NCBI GenBank assembly: GCA_003559855.1
Contig: PWJZ01000131.1
Span: forward strand, 1-64,000
From: Bacteroidales bacterium
GTDB lineage: Bacteria; Bacteroidota; Bacteroidia; Bacteroidales; UBA7960
DNA: 64,000 nt
Direction: 5' to 3'
The notes below the pieces were generated by a model. It did not search any database and was not told the origin of the DNA. It worked only from the letters and a program-made list of their open reading frames with translations. Each line of letters opens with the position of its first letter. Positions within the stretch are counted from its first letter, which is position 1. Made by a program: the position numbers and the translations under genes. Positions 1 to 8,599 of this stretch are shown in pieces.

Positions 1-398
1 TTATGATACTTTTTTTTCAGATTATTATTCTCAAAGTCTTTAAGTAGCTGTTCCCATACACCTTCAGCTTCGCCAATCACAACACAATCAGCATATTGTA
101 GTGCTTCTTCAGGTAGTATTGACGGATGTACTCCCCCAAGAACTACAGTTTTACCGCGTTTTTTAAACTCCCGGCAAAGCTCGTATGCCCTCGGAGCATT
201 TGCTGTCATACAACTTATTCCAACTAAATCGCATTTATGATCGAGATCAATGTCAAATACTTCCTCCTCAATAACTTTTACTTCATGTTCGGGTGAAGTT
301 AATCCCTCCAGGATATAAAGAGCAAGCTGAGGCAACATAAGCTCTTTATTGGTTCGCTTTTCGGCATCTATTGTTGGGGAGATAAGAAGAATTTTCAT
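1..398 (-). CDS. B12-binding radical SAM protein, N-terminal part (cut by window edge)
   Basis: This ORF is not in the supplied track because its end lies outside the window. The first ATG is at 398 and the frame stays open to base 1, giving 132 codons (MKILLISPTIDAEKRTNKE...). The visible part reads as a cobalamin-binding Rossmann-like domain of radical SAM methylase/cyclase families: a beta strand KILLISP, then DLVGISCMTANAPRA and VVLGGVHPSILPEEAL followed by VVIGEAEG. The DxHxxG cobalamin ligand motif is absent, as is common in this class. The radical SAM CxxxCxxC motif would lie downstream, outside the window, so substrate and reaction (methyl transfer or ring formation) cannot be judged. 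The family assignment is fairly sure; the specific function is unknown. Confidence 0.75.
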   Translation of the reverse strand, partial: MKILLISPTIDAEKRTNKELMLPQLALYILEGLTSPEHEVKVIEEEVFDIDLDHKCDLVGISCMTANAPRAYELCREFKKRGKTVVLGGVHPSILPEEALQYADCVVIGEAEGVWEQLLKDFENNNLKKKYH

Positions 399-535
399 TA
401 TTGCCTTCTCTTTGAGATATTACTATTTCTTTGATCGATTTGAATTATGTATATGTTACCCAAGTAACATATAATAGTTTGATTTATTGTTATTTTAAAT
501 AAAGAATACACTACAAAAAATCCAAAAATATCGTT

Positions 536-775
536 TCCGGAAGATTTCGCTAATTGACCCTGTCGGATAATGTTTAATTATAATAATTTACAAATGTATT
601 AAAAATAATTAAACCAACAGAGTAAACGCAGATTATAAGTTCATGATATTCAGGTTATATTTATCAATAAAAATCTTCGATTTCCCCCGTTGGATATTTG
701 CTTTTTATAAAATCATACAATGAGGTGAATCTGCGGGTAAAAATAATTTATTAGAGCAGACTCAATAAATAAATT
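536..775. repeat. Dispersed intergenic imperfect inverted repeat, copy A
   Basis: The 415-base gap between the B12 protein and the next gene holds no ORF of note. Its centre (559-618) matches copy B at 18597-18656 nearly base for base: CCTGT(C/T)GGATAA, then TTAATTATAATAATT, then AAAAATAATTAA. A second matching block, AATCTGCGGGTAAA at 728-741, is at 18664-18677 in copy B. The outer arms (ACCCTGT at 557 and ACAGAGT at 616) are roughly complementary, so the element can fold back. It looks like a small non-coding repeat family; copy A carries extra sequence between the two blocks compared with copy B. Confidence 0.6.
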
Positions 776-813
776 AGAATACTTCGTTCATGATATTTTG
801 AGGAAATTTCATG

Positions 814-1155
814 TTAATATTTTGCTTCACGTTTTTTTGCTTCTTCAAGCCATTTTGGGACAGTTGCTTTCAGAAATCTTTCTTTTTCTGCTCTGATATC
901 ATCCATGGCAAGCCCAAGGTATTCTTGTGCTTTTTCCTTTGTTGTTAGGTCGGACATTTCAATGGGCTGGTGAACATCATATTTTGCAAGTATTCTCGAC
1001 AGGTATATCCGTGCTTCCTGCGCCTTTTGTATTGAAGAACCCAGAACGAAAAGGAAAGCAATAAGGAAACTTTCCCTGTATAGCCATGGAAAACTCAATA
1101 GGCTTTTTGCTCTTCTATTATTGTGATTACTGCTTTCGATAGCTTTATTATCCAT
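814..1155 (-). CDS. Small single-span membrane protein, unknown function
   Basis: I do not recognise this 113-residue protein. After a polar N-terminus it has one hydrophobic segment (about residues 28-40, ESFLIAFLFVLGSS). It continues with a basic and acidic, probably helical region that contains KEKAQEYLGLAMDDIRAE and ends in a charged tail. One membrane anchor with a cytoplasmic or periplasmic helical domain is the simplest reading. The ATG at 1155 is a clean start, and the gene faces the same way as the cupin and OsmC genes that precede it in transcription order. The spacing to the cupin gene (about 100 bases) allows but does not prove co-transcription. It is probably a real gene, but it could be lineage-specific. 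Confidence 0.5.
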   Translation of the reverse strand: MDNKAIESSNHNNRRAKSLLSFPWLYRESFLIAFLFVLGSSIQKAQEARIYLSRILAKYDVHQPIEMSDLTTKEKAQEYLGLAMDDIRAEKERFLKATVPKWLEEAKKREAKY

Positions 1156-1253
1156 TCAAGGTAAAAATTATTGTTTAATAATAAGCAACAATTAATGGCT
1201 GATTGTGTTGCTAAACTGGTTTTTTACCGAAATCTTGCGGCATATAAATTTAC

Positions 1254-1577
1254 TTACTCCTTAATCATCGTCAGCAACATTTTAAACTTTTCCACTGCCA
1301 TAACTGCATGTGGTATATTTGCAGGCATTATGATGGTTTCACCTGCCTTCAGCAAATAAGGTTTTTTGTTTATTGTGATCTCAGTTGTACCTTCAACAAC
1401 CTGCACCATAGCATCAAAAGGAGCGGAATGCTCACTGAGTTTTTGACCTTTGTCAAAAGCAAACAGAGTAATGTTTCCGGTCGATTTTTCCAAAACACGT
1501 TTGCTTACCACGCTGTTGCTTGCATATTCAATATCTTTTTTGAAATTTATTTTTTTGCTGTGTTCAAATGTGCTCAT
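1254..1577 (-). CDS. Small cupin-domain protein
   Basis: This is a 107-residue single-domain cupin. The first cupin motif region reads KGQKLSEHSAPFDAMVQVVEG, keeping one His and the acidic/Gly end. The second reads PANIPHAVMAVEKF, with the conserved PxxxPH pattern. The glycine-rich turn LLKAGETIIMP between them is typical. Such short stand-alone cupins often bind a metal and act as small oxygenases or sensors, but no substrate can be named from sequence. The gene lies just downstream of the OsmC gene, in a run of small stress-type genes next to the Hcp cluster, which suggests a redox or stress role (inference). Confidence 0.8.
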   Translation of the reverse strand: MSTFEHSKKINFKKDIEYASNSVVSKRVLEKSTGNITLFAFDKGQKLSEHSAPFDAMVQVVEGTTEITINKKPYLLKAGETIIMPANIPHAVMAVEKFKMLLTMIKE

Positions 1578-1717
1578 ATTTTTATGGTTTTTCTATTTCA
1601 TTAATTGCATTGCAATTTTTAATGCACCCTGGAATTGTTACGTATTGTTTTCTATTTATCAAAAACTTCTGAACCTGAACAGGTATTAACCCGATTAACC
1701 GGGTTTTTAAAAAACAA

Positions 1718-2149
1718 TCATTGAATCAATTGCGCTTCAAGCACAATATTGGTTGCTTTGAGTGCTTTTGATACCGGACAGGTTTCTTTCGCTATTTTGG
1801 CCACTTCAACAAATTTATCCTTATCGATGCCGGCAACCTTGCCTTTTGTTTTCAATAAAATCTCCGAAATATAAAAACCATTATTTGTTTTTAATAATGT
1901 AACTTCAACTTCGGTCTCTATTTTTTCAGGCTTATAACCCGATTGATCAAGTGTATGAGAAAATGCCATTGAAAAACAACTGGCTTGAGCCGCCCCTATC
2001 AACTCTTCAGGACTTGATAATTTTTTGTTATCCCCAAAACGGGAAGAAAAACTGTATTCCCCTTTATAACCACTTGATTTTAAAGTGTAAACTCCCTTGC
2101 CTTTGGCAAGATTATCTTCCCAAATTGCATTTGCATAAAATTTGTTCAT
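1718..2149 (-). CDS. OsmC/Ohr family peroxidase-type protein
   Basis: This is a 143-residue OsmC-like protein, the normal length for the family. OsmC/Ohr proteins reduce organic hydroperoxides with two cysteines. Here the first sits in the helix AAQASCFSMAFSHTL (about residue 58) and the second in ETCPVSKAL (about residue 124), both at the expected positions. The N-terminal sheet carries GEYSFSSRFGDNKKLSSPEELI, in line with the OsmC rather than the Ohr subtype. It is transcribed leftward together with the cupin gene, and the Hcp cluster is upstream. It is likely a cytoplasmic peroxide-defence enzyme whose physiological reductant is unknown. Confidence 0.88.
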   Translation of the reverse strand: MNKFYANAIWEDNLAKGKGVYTLKSSGYKGEYSFSSRFGDNKKLSSPEELIGAAQASCFSMAFSHTLDQSGYKPEKIETEVEVTLLKTNNGFYISEILLKTKGKVAGIDKDKFVEVAKIAKETCPVSKALKATNIVLEAQLIQ

Positions 2150-2291
2150 AATTTCAGTTTTATGTTTATAAATATGTAAATTGTTTGATATTATATCAAT
2201 TTTAAATTTCTCCGGTTTATATAACCATATAGCTCTCAGAACCCCGGAAAATTAATGAGCAGCTCAATATATAGCACCAAATTACCAGGTT

Positions 2292-2312
2292 ACTGCTTAA
2301 CTTGATTTAAGC
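2292..2312. other. Short perfect hairpin upstream of osmC
   Basis: TGCTTAA and TTAAGCA are perfectly complementary, separated by a few bases. The hairpin lies between the BFD-like gene and the osmC-like gene. It has no T-run on either side, so it is more likely an operator-like palindrome or chance than an intrinsic terminator. Confidence 0.25.
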
Positions 2313-2416
2313 ATATTGCTATATTGATTTAATTATAAAACAGTTACAAAATTTTTAAAGGTTCAAAATCTTTTATTTCGAACTCTTTTACTTACTTTTG
2401 AAAAAGGGAAAACAAT

Positions 2417-2602
2417 TTACCTGTTACCGTTTATTTCGTCCAGCAGGTCCTGAATATCGTATACACATGAACCGCAACCTGTACCTGCTTCGGTTTCATC
2501 CTGGACCTGTTCAACGGTTGTTAGTTTTTTTTCTTTGATTGCATCTTCGAGTTCACCTTTAGTGATCTCCATGCAATGGCATAATGTTTCTTCTCTTTCC
2601 AT
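2417..2602 (-). CDS. BFD-like [2Fe-2S] protein
   Basis: A 61-residue protein that is a complete BFD-type [2Fe-2S] domain, the fold of bacterioferritin-associated ferredoxin and of domains in NirB and other reductases. The four ligands are C8, C10, C43 and C46 (LCHCME and GTGCGSC), the family's C-x-C ... C-x2-C spacing. It sits about 100 bases downstream of hcp on the same strand, so an electron-transfer role with Hcp is plausible. That pairing is inference. Other BFD-like proteins regulate iron release from bacterioferritin, but no ferritin gene is nearby. Confidence 0.85.
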   Translation of the reverse strand: MEREETLCHCMEITKGELEDAIKEKKLTTVEQVQDETEAGTGCGSCVYDIQDLLDEINGNR

Positions 2603-2646
2603 GATATTTAGTATTAATAATTTTATAAATTCTTGATACGGTATGA

Positions 2647-2684
2647 GTGACGGATAACGAGTTTATTTACCCGTTACTCGTCAC
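2647..2684. repeat. Inverted repeat in the hcp-BFD spacer
   Basis: GTGACGGATAACG (2647-2659) pairs with CGTTACTCGTCAC (2672-2684), 11 of 13 positions, and further GTTAC-type words follow. It lies between hcp and the BFD-like gene. It could attenuate or stabilise the hcp transcript or be a dispersed repeat. There is no T-run typical of an intrinsic terminator. Confidence 0.4.
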
Positions 2685-2701
2685 TTGTTACCCGTTACAC
2701 A

Positions 2702-4360
2702 TTAATTTAAAAACAACTTCAAATCATCATCCACCGTGCCTATTGGAGTGATACCAAACTTATCCACCAGCACTTTAGCAACATCTGGCGACAGGAATGC
2801 CGGCAATGTTGGTCCGAGATGGATATTTTTCACACCCAATGAAAGCAGTGCAAGTAATACTATAACGGCTTTTTGTTCATACCATGCGATATTGTATGCA
2901 ATTGGCAATTCATTAACATCGTTTAGTTCGAATACTTCCTTGAGTTTTAGTGCTATTACTGCAAGAGAGTATGAGTCGTTGCATTGGCCTGCATCAAGTA
3001 TTCGCGGTATACCGTTAATATCGCCTAAAGGCAGTTTGTTATAACGATACTTTGCACATCCGGCAGTAAGTATAACAGTGTCTTTGGGTAATTGTTCGGC
3101 AAACTGTGTATAGTATTCCCTGTCTTTCATGCGCCCGTCGCAACCGGCCATAACAAAAAATTTACGTATGGCACCTGTTTTTACTGCATCAACAACCTTG
3201 TCTGAAAGTTGTATTACCTGGTTGTGTGCAAATCCGCCAATGATATCTCCTTTTTCAATTTGTACGGGCGGCTTGCATTTTTTTGCATGCTCAATAATTT
3301 GGCTGAAATCTTTTCTGCCGTTTTCATTCCTTTCCGGTATGTGGATAGCGCCATCAAGGCCTGCAGCACCTGTTGTATAAATGCGATCAGTATAAGTAGC
3401 TTTTTTTGATGGCGGTACTATACAGTTTGTTGTAAAAAGTATGGGTCCGTTGAAGGTTTCAAACTCTTCACGTTGCTTCCACCATGAGTTGCCGTAGTTG
3501 CCAACAAAATGATCATATTTTTTGAAGGCAGGGTAATAGTTTGCCGGCAGCATTTCACTGTGAGTATAAACATCTACGCCTGTACCTTTGGTTTGTTCCA
3601 ACAGGTCTTCCATATCGCGCAGGTCATGTCCGCTGATAAGTATAGCGGGATTGTTTCTCACACCTATATTAACCTTAGTGATCTCAGGATTACCATAATT
3701 TGAAGTGTTGGCTTTATCCAGCACAGCCATTGTTTCGACACCTTTTTGTCCGCATTCCAATACCATTTGGGTCAATTGATCTGCCGTTAAGCTATCATCA
3801 AGAGTTGCAGCAAGGGCTTTTTGCATAAAAGCATATATGTTTTTATTTTCAAAACCCAGGTTAAGAGCATGCTCGGCGTAAGCCGCCATACCTTTTAAAC
3901 CGTATGTAAGCAATTCCCTCAACGATCTTTTGTCTTCATCGGGTGTCATTTGAAGTATACCTGCCTCAGCCGCTTTCTTATCAAATTCTTCCGGATTTGT
4001 TGTATGCCATTTGGCAGCCGCAGGTAATTTACTATCATCAATTTTTACACCAGCATCTTCAAGTTGTTTCCTTAAAGCTTCTTTTAATTTCATTCCATCT
4101 TTTAGCTTTTCAATAAAATGAGATCTGTTGAAGTTGGCATTGGTGATGGTCATAAACAAGCCATATAAAATGAACCTGTTCACCTCAGGATTTTCTATGC
4201 CTTTTTTTCGGCCTGTTTCTGAATATACTGACATGCCTTTAAGCAGATACATCATAACATCCTGTATTCCTGCTATTTCGGGCGTTTTACCGCAAACACC
4301 TGATTTTGTACAGCCTGTGTTATTAGCTGTTTCCTGACACTGAAAACAAAACATATTCAT
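2702..4360 (-). CDS. hcp: Hybrid cluster protein (hydroxylamine/NO reductase type, class I)
   Basis: A 552-residue full-length hybrid cluster protein. The N-terminal [4Fe-4S] ligands are C5, C8, C17 and C23, spacing C-x2-C-x8-C-x5-C, which marks the class I (strict-anaerobe) form. All hybrid-cluster ligands are present: H245, E269, C313, C407, C435, C460 and E495. These equal the Desulfovibrio numbering plus one. Hcp reduces hydroxylamine in vitro and is thought to act as an NO reductase or protein S-nitrosylase in the cytoplasm. No Hcr-type NADH reductase adjoins it; instead a BFD-like protein, an Lpd-like flavoprotein and a ferredoxin-type protein surround it. A second in-frame ATG lies two codons in. 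Confidence 0.96.
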   Translation of the reverse strand: MNMFCFQCQETANNTGCTKSGVCGKTPEIAGIQDVMMYLLKGMSVYSETGRKKGIENPEVNRFILYGLFMTITNANFNRSHFIEKLKDGMKLKEALRKQLEDAGVKIDDSKLPAAAKWHTTNPEEFDKKAAEAGILQMTPDEDKRSLRELLTYGLKGMAAYAEHALNLGFENKNIYAFMQKALAATLDDSLTADQLTQMVLECGQKGVETMAVLDKANTSNYGNPEITKVNIGVRNNPAILISGHDLRDMEDLLEQTKGTGVDVYTHSEMLPANYYPAFKKYDHFVGNYGNSWWKQREEFETFNGPILFTTNCIVPPSKKATYTDRIYTTGAAGLDGAIHIPERNENGRKDFSQIIEHAKKCKPPVQIEKGDIIGGFAHNQVIQLSDKVVDAVKTGAIRKFFVMAGCDGRMKDREYYTQFAEQLPKDTVILTAGCAKYRYNKLPLGDINGIPRILDAGQCNDSYSLAVIALKLKEVFELNDVNELPIAYNIAWYEQKAVIVLLALLSLGVKNIHLGPTLPAFLSPDVAKVLVDKFGITPIGTVDDDLKLFLN

Positions 4361-4396
4361 AATTTTATATTTTAAGTTATTAAATCCATATATAAT

Positions 4397-5830
4397 TTAT
4401 TGTAAACAAAAGCATTTTTGGTTTTCTTTTTCAGGGCACACTATATACCTGGGTTCGGCATTCATTGCAGCCTCAATTATAGCTTCCGACATGCTCGGAT
4501 GCGGATGCACAGCCTTAATAAGTTCGCCCCTGGTAACTCCCAGGCTTCTCGCTACTACAATTTCAGCTATCATTTCCGTTACATTGTCGCCTATCATATG
4601 AACACCAAGCAATTTGCAATTCTGCCGGTTGAATATCATTTTTATAAAACCTTCCCTTGCTCCGGTAGCATTAGCTTTTCCTGAGGCAACATAAGAATAT
4701 CTGCCTGTTTTTATATCATAACCCGATTTTAAGGCATCTTCTTCTGACATACCTACCGATGCAACTTCCGGCTGGCTGTATATACATTCAGGCACATTAT
4801 CATAATCGAATGGCTCAGGTGCATATCCCAGCATTTTTTCAATACAGATTATTGCTTCATATGATGCTACATGTGCCAATGACGGACCCCTGACCACATC
4901 ACCTATGGCATAATATCCCTGTTGATTTGTCTCATAAAATCTGTTTACCGAAATTTTACCCCCTTCGGTGTTTATCCCCGCATCTTCAAGCCCCAGATTG
5001 TCAATATCCGCTTTTACACCTATTGCTGATAAAACTTTTTCTGCTTCAAAATATTCCAAACCCCGTGATGTTTCAACATTAACAATACAACCATCATTTT
5101 TCTTGCTCACCCCTTTCAATGAAGAACCCGTAATAACCTTTATTCCTGATTTTTTTAAAGACCTCTCCAATGTATTGGTAACATCTTTATCAATACATTT
5201 CAATATCCTGTCATTCTTTTCTATCAATATTACTTCAGTTCCAATTGTGTTATAAAAATGGGCAAACTCGACTCCAATGGCACCTCCGCCAACCACAACC
5301 ATTGATTTTGGCTGTTCCTTTAGTGTCATGGCTTCACGATAACTTATGATATGGTTACCGTCAACTTTTAAATATGGCAGCTCTGAATTTTTCGAACCGG
5401 CGGCTATTATTATTTTGTCGGCGGAAAAGTATTTCACATCATCCGATTTAGTCGCAACCTCTACTCTTTTGCCCGGTAAAATTCTGCCCGTCCCCTCTAT
5501 TGAATCAATATTGTTTTTCTTAAACAAAAACTCTATTCCGCTTCTCATATTTTCCGCAACTTTTCTGCTGCGTTTGATAATTGAATTAAAATCAATTATA
5601 ATGTTTCCATTAATTTTAAATCCATATTCAGAGGATCGCATGATATCATTATACACTTGTGCGCTTTTCAGCAATGCTTTTGTAGGAATGCAACCCCAGT
5701 TTGTACATACTCCTCCTATTACGTCTTTTTCTATTACCGCTACTTTCCTGTCATATTGTGCAGCTCTCACAGCCGCAGTATAGCCGGCAGGCCCGCTACC
5801 CAAAACTATTATATCATAATGTTTTATCAT
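4397..5830 (-). CDS. Dihydrolipoyl dehydrogenase-like flavoprotein disulfide reductase
   Basis: A 477-residue class I pyridine nucleotide-disulfide oxidoreductase. It has the FAD motif GSGPAG (11-16), the redox disulfide GGVCTNWGCIPTK (C42, C47), the NAD motif VVGGGAIGVEF and a second FAD motif YAIGDVVRGPSLAHVA. The C-terminal His-Glu pair lies in HPHPSMSEAI. This architecture is dihydrolipoamide dehydrogenase, but no E1, E2 or lipoyl protein genes are nearby. It lies 36 bases upstream of hcp on the same strand, so it may serve the Hcp cluster as a reductase (inference). The C-terminal tail ends in an extra Cys pair (KCFC), which is unusual for Lpd and could shuttle electrons. Confidence 0.88.
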   Translation of the reverse strand: MIKHYDIIVLGSGPAGYTAAVRAAQYDRKVAVIEKDVIGGVCTNWGCIPTKALLKSAQVYNDIMRSSEYGFKINGNIIIDFNSIIKRSRKVAENMRSGIEFLFKKNNIDSIEGTGRILPGKRVEVATKSDDVKYFSADKIIIAAGSKNSELPYLKVDGNHIISYREAMTLKEQPKSMVVVGGGAIGVEFAHFYNTIGTEVILIEKNDRILKCIDKDVTNTLERSLKKSGIKVITGSSLKGVSKKNDGCIVNVETSRGLEYFEAEKVLSAIGVKADIDNLGLEDAGINTEGGKISVNRFYETNQQGYYAIGDVVRGPSLAHVASYEAIICIEKMLGYAPEPFDYDNVPECIYSQPEVASVGMSEEDALKSGYDIKTGRYSYVASGKANATGAREGFIKMIFNRQNCKLLGVHMIGDNVTEMIAEIVVARSLGVTRGELIKAVHPHPSMSEAIIEAAMNAEPRYIVCPEKENQKCFCLQ

Positions 5831-5990
5831 GTCACTAAAAATTATTTCAGCAAATCATCAAAATATTAGCTTTTTAATAAATAAAAGTAAATCAAAAAAC
5901 GGAACTATAAAATAGATCTTCGATTTTTTTGGTATTTCAACCTCTTTTTAAATGAAATTTATTATTTCGCATTAATGATTCATTATTTTT

Positions 5991-6878
5991 TTACACTGGT
6001 TCCTTTTTTAATGTCCTTCCTGATACCGATACAACTACGACATTTACCACAACTTTTCTTTCAGTTATATTAAGAGCCTGCCTGACCAGTTGCAGCACTC
6101 CACTGCAACATGGTACTTCCATGATTGCCACCGTAATGCTGTTTATCTTTGAATTATCAATAAGTGATGCAATTTTTTTGACATAAATATCCTGCTGCCG
6201 GTCTAATTTCGGACACAAAATTGCCAGAGTTTTCCCTTTAAGCAACTTTGAGTGGAATTCACCCGATGCATAAGCAACACAATCGGCTGCCAACAGCACA
6301 TCAGCGTTTTCAAAATATGGCGCCTGCGGATTGACCAGATGTAACTGAACAGGCCATTGTCTTAATTCAGAAGACTGACTTGTAGTTGATAATGAATTGG
6401 CAGAGTCCGGTTTATCAAAACTCCTGATTTTGGTTCCCGGGCAACTGCTATCACCGATAAATGTTCCTTTCATGTATTTTTCCTTTTTTATTTCTTTTTG
6501 TTTGGACTTCCAATTCTTCAGCTTGCTTAGATCTATATCAATATTGTTTTCTTTGATATAGTTAATACCTTGCTCCACGTATTCATCCTGATTATGATCT
6601 ATCAGGTGGTTAAGGTGAGCAATAACCGTTGCCTCCCCTTTAGGTGAAATACGTTCCATCACCTTGATCTCATCATAAGGTTCGGCTTCACGTTCTACCA
6701 ATGTTATAGCGCCTACAGGGCACTCACCGATGCAGGCACCCAGCCCGTCGCAATAAAGATCGCTTATTATCCTTGCCTTGCCATCTATAATCTGAAGAGC
6801 ACCTTCGTGGCAGCCATCAACGCAAAGACCGCAGCCATTACATAAGTCTTCGTCTATTTTAATTATTGTTTGTTTCAT
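5991..6878 (-). CDS. 4Fe-4S ferredoxin-type protein of the Hcp cluster
   Basis: A 295-residue protein with an N-terminal bacterial ferredoxin domain. Cluster I ligands are C13, C16, C19 and C23 (CNGCGLCVDGC). Cluster II reads CDGLGACIGECP with C43, C49 and C53; the usual second Cys is Leu46, so this site has three Cys from the motif. A linker of about 90 residues follows. The C-terminal domain carries SSCPG, a cysteine in DCVAYASGEF, ILCPKLD and VPCCSGV, which could bind a further cluster or thiol-linked cofactor. The family is often found beside hcp, to my knowledge. It is probably an electron-transfer protein in the cytoplasm; the partner is inferred from position only. Confidence 0.8.
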   Translation of the reverse strand: MKQTIIKIDEDLCNGCGLCVDGCHEGALQIIDGKARIISDLYCDGLGACIGECPVGAITLVEREAEPYDEIKVMERISPKGEATVIAHLNHLIDHNQDEYVEQGINYIKENNIDIDLSKLKNWKSKQKEIKKEKYMKGTFIGDSSCPGTKIRSFDKPDSANSLSTTSQSSELRQWPVQLHLVNPQAPYFENADVLLAADCVAYASGEFHSKLLKGKTLAILCPKLDRQQDIYVKKIASLIDNSKINSITVAIMEVPCCSGVLQLVRQALNITERKVVVNVVVVSVSGRTLKKEPV

Positions 6879-6965
6879 GAGTTTTTTTTAATGGAACGCT
6901 GATGAGGCTGATTACACTGATTATCGCGGATTTGTAATCTGCGATTTTTCACCTGACCCGCGTTC

Positions 6966-7030
6966 ACCCTGTTAGATATTGACTATCAATTATTTATATT
7001 TTTTATTATTGAAATATTATATAACGGGGT
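6966..7030. repeat. Imperfect inverted repeat, possible copy C of the dispersed family
   Basis: ACCCTGTTAGATAT and ATATATAACGGGGT match as inverted repeats at about 12 of 14 positions, separated by an AT-rich stretch. The left arm resembles the CCTGTYGGATAA arm of copies A and B, and GGGGTAAATC resembles their GGGGTTAATCTG. Upstream, from about 6892, the spacer has a periodic text (GCTGATGAGGCTGATTACACTGATTATCGCGGATTTG) of a kind I remember as recurring between genes in several phyla; this cannot be checked here. Confidence 0.4.
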
Positions 7031-7063
7031 AAATCCGTGTTCTATTAATTTATGATTAATTAA

Positions 7064-7825
7064 CTACTGTGCAACCCATCCACCATCAATAACCATAGGA
7101 TGTCCGATTACAAATGATGCATCATCTGAGCATAACCATATTACAGCACTTGCTATCTCTTCCGGTTTTCCAATTCGACCAAGTGGAGTTCCTGCGATTA
7201 GTGCTTCTTCCATATCGGTATTTTTAGATATAATCCTGTCAACCATTTCTGTCCGGACTACTCCGGGGCAAATGGAATTAATCCGTATACCTGATTGTGC
7301 ATATTCAAGGGCTGCAGCTTTAGTTAATTGATTAACACCACCTTTGGATGCTGAATATGCTGTTAATCCCTGAAAACCAACTACACCGGCTATAGAAGAA
7401 ATGTTAACAATAACACCTCTTTGCTGCTTGAGCATTTGTGATATTTCACTTCTCATACATAACCATGTGCCTTTAAGATTTACGTTAATAATGAAATCCC
7501 AATTCTCTTCAGTGCTTTCTGATGTTGGAGCTTGATTTCCCTCTACTCCGGCATTGTTCACAGCGAAATCAAGACTGCCATATGTGTCAACAGTTTTTAG
7601 AATTAGATTTTCAACATCACTGCTTTTCGATACATCTGCCTTGATAAAGATGGCTTCAGAACCTGTTTCTTTGATAAGTCTGACTGTTTCTTCACCTTTT
7701 TCGACATTTACGTCTGAAACAACTACTTTTGCTCCTTCTTTTGCAAAAGATAATGCAATTGCTTTTCCTATTCCGGCTGCTCCACCGGTAACAAGACTAA
7801 CTTTGTTTTCAAATTGTTTTTTCAT
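7064..7825 (-). CDS. SDR family NAD(P)-dependent oxidoreductase
   Basis: A classical short-chain dehydrogenase of 253 residues. The nucleotide motif TGGAAGIG spans residues 13-20, NNAG is near residue 91, and the catalytic Ser is in NISS (143-144) with Y157 and K161 in YSASK. PGVVRT and the end region VIGHPMVIDGGW are typical of glucose-1-dehydrogenase or 3-oxoacyl-reductase-like SDRs. The substrate cannot be assigned. I chose the ATG at 7825; the track's start at 7849 is a TTG eight codons upstream with no family similarity. It lies 55 bases downstream of the Rrf2 regulator on the same strand and may be co-transcribed with it. Confidence 0.9.
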   Translation of the reverse strand: MKKQFENKVSLVTGGAAGIGKAIALSFAKEGAKVVVSDVNVEKGEETVRLIKETGSEAIFIKADVSKSSDVENLILKTVDTYGSLDFAVNNAGVEGNQAPTSESTEENWDFIINVNLKGTWLCMRSEISQMLKQQRGVIVNISSIAGVVGFQGLTAYSASKGGVNQLTKAAALEYAQSGIRINSICPGVVRTEMVDRIISKNTDMEEALIAGTPLGRIGKPEEIASAVIWLCSDDASFVIGHPMVIDGGWVAQ

Positions 7826-7880
7826 TTTTTTTGCCCCATGATACTTCAATTAAACATTAGTAAAAATCATTATATATATT

Positions 7881-8276
7881 TTAAAGCTCTAATACTTTTT
7901 TATTCACCAAAAAATCTTCAAATTGTTTTGTCAGTTTTTCCGTAATCCTATCGAAAATACATTTTGAAAACGGACACTTATCACATTCGTATTTGCAATA
8001 ATCCATGCTGATTTCTCCTTCAAATAACCTGTATATTTCATAAAGATTTGTCTTGCCGGGGTCCTTTTTTAAAATATATCCACCGTGTGGTCCACGTGTC
8101 GATGTCAAAAAATTATTTTTTGATAATTGCTGCAATATCTTTGATATGTGATTTTTTGAAAATCCTGTAACCGTTGCAATAGTATTTGCATTTAAAGGAG
8201 TTTTTGATTTTGCAATCACCCCCATACTATGTATCGCTATTATCAAAGCTTCTGATATGTTTAATATTTTCGCCAC
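7881..8276 (-). CDS. Rrf2 family transcriptional regulator
   Basis: A 131-residue Rrf2 regulator. The N-terminal winged helix-turn-helix covers about residues 10-75, with NANTIATVTGFSKNHISKILQQL as the helix-turn-helix and RGPHGGY as the wing. The cluster-binding region has C94, C98, C101 and C106 (YCKYECDKCPFSKC), suitable for an iron-sulfur cluster that senses NO or redox state. I chose GTG at 8276 because the resulting start, MAKILNISEA, is the usual Rrf2 start; the track's TTG at 8282 adds two residues. Its position at the head of the Hcp cluster suggests that it controls that cluster (inference from position). Confidence 0.9.
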   Translation of the reverse strand: MAKILNISEALIIAIHSMGVIAKSKTPLNANTIATVTGFSKNHISKILQQLSKNNFLTSTRGPHGGYILKKDPGKTNLYEIYRLFEGEISMDYCKYECDKCPFSKCIFDRITEKLTKQFEDFLVNKKVLEL

Positions 8277-8456
8277 CGGCAAATATTTAAGTTATTCAGT
8301 ATTTTAATACGCTAATATAGATATAATTTTAAAATTGTCAAGAAAAAAGATGTTAAATCATTTTAATATTTACCAGGGTTTAATCATCAGTTATAAACAA
8401 ACCAGCTTCAGGGATAATGATTCAGAATATTTTTCCCGGTATTTATTGGCTGTGGG

Positions 8457-8533
8457 GCCATATAACCGCAGGCTGAAAACCGCCGTATGTTTTTAACCGG
8501 AGACCGGAAGCTCCTATCTTTGTGCCATATGGC
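8457..8533 (+). other. Candidate structured RNA/DNA element upstream of the DUF1670 pair
   Basis: GCCATAT (8457-8463) and ATATGGC (8527-8533) can close a 77-base fold. Inside are smaller pairings such as GGAG/CTCC around 8499-8514. The right arm is also part of a perfect local palindrome, GCCATATGGC. The region is GC-richer than its surroundings and has no convincing ORF (the minus-strand ORFs 8408-8653 and 8443-8676 look non-coding). A 10-mer TCTTTGACAT at 8561-8570, like the boxA of rRNA leaders in this phylum, follows it. Confidence 0.35.
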
Positions 8534-8599
8534 ATAAAGATTAAATTTGAATATATTTGTTCTTTGACATTTTGTTTTGTAATACAATTGTCTGGGCTT

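Noticed and set aside
4397-5830. Lpd-like gene as part of a pyruvate or oxoglutarate dehydrogenase complex
   Set aside because: No E1, E2 or lipoyl-domain gene is nearby; the context is the hcp cluster.
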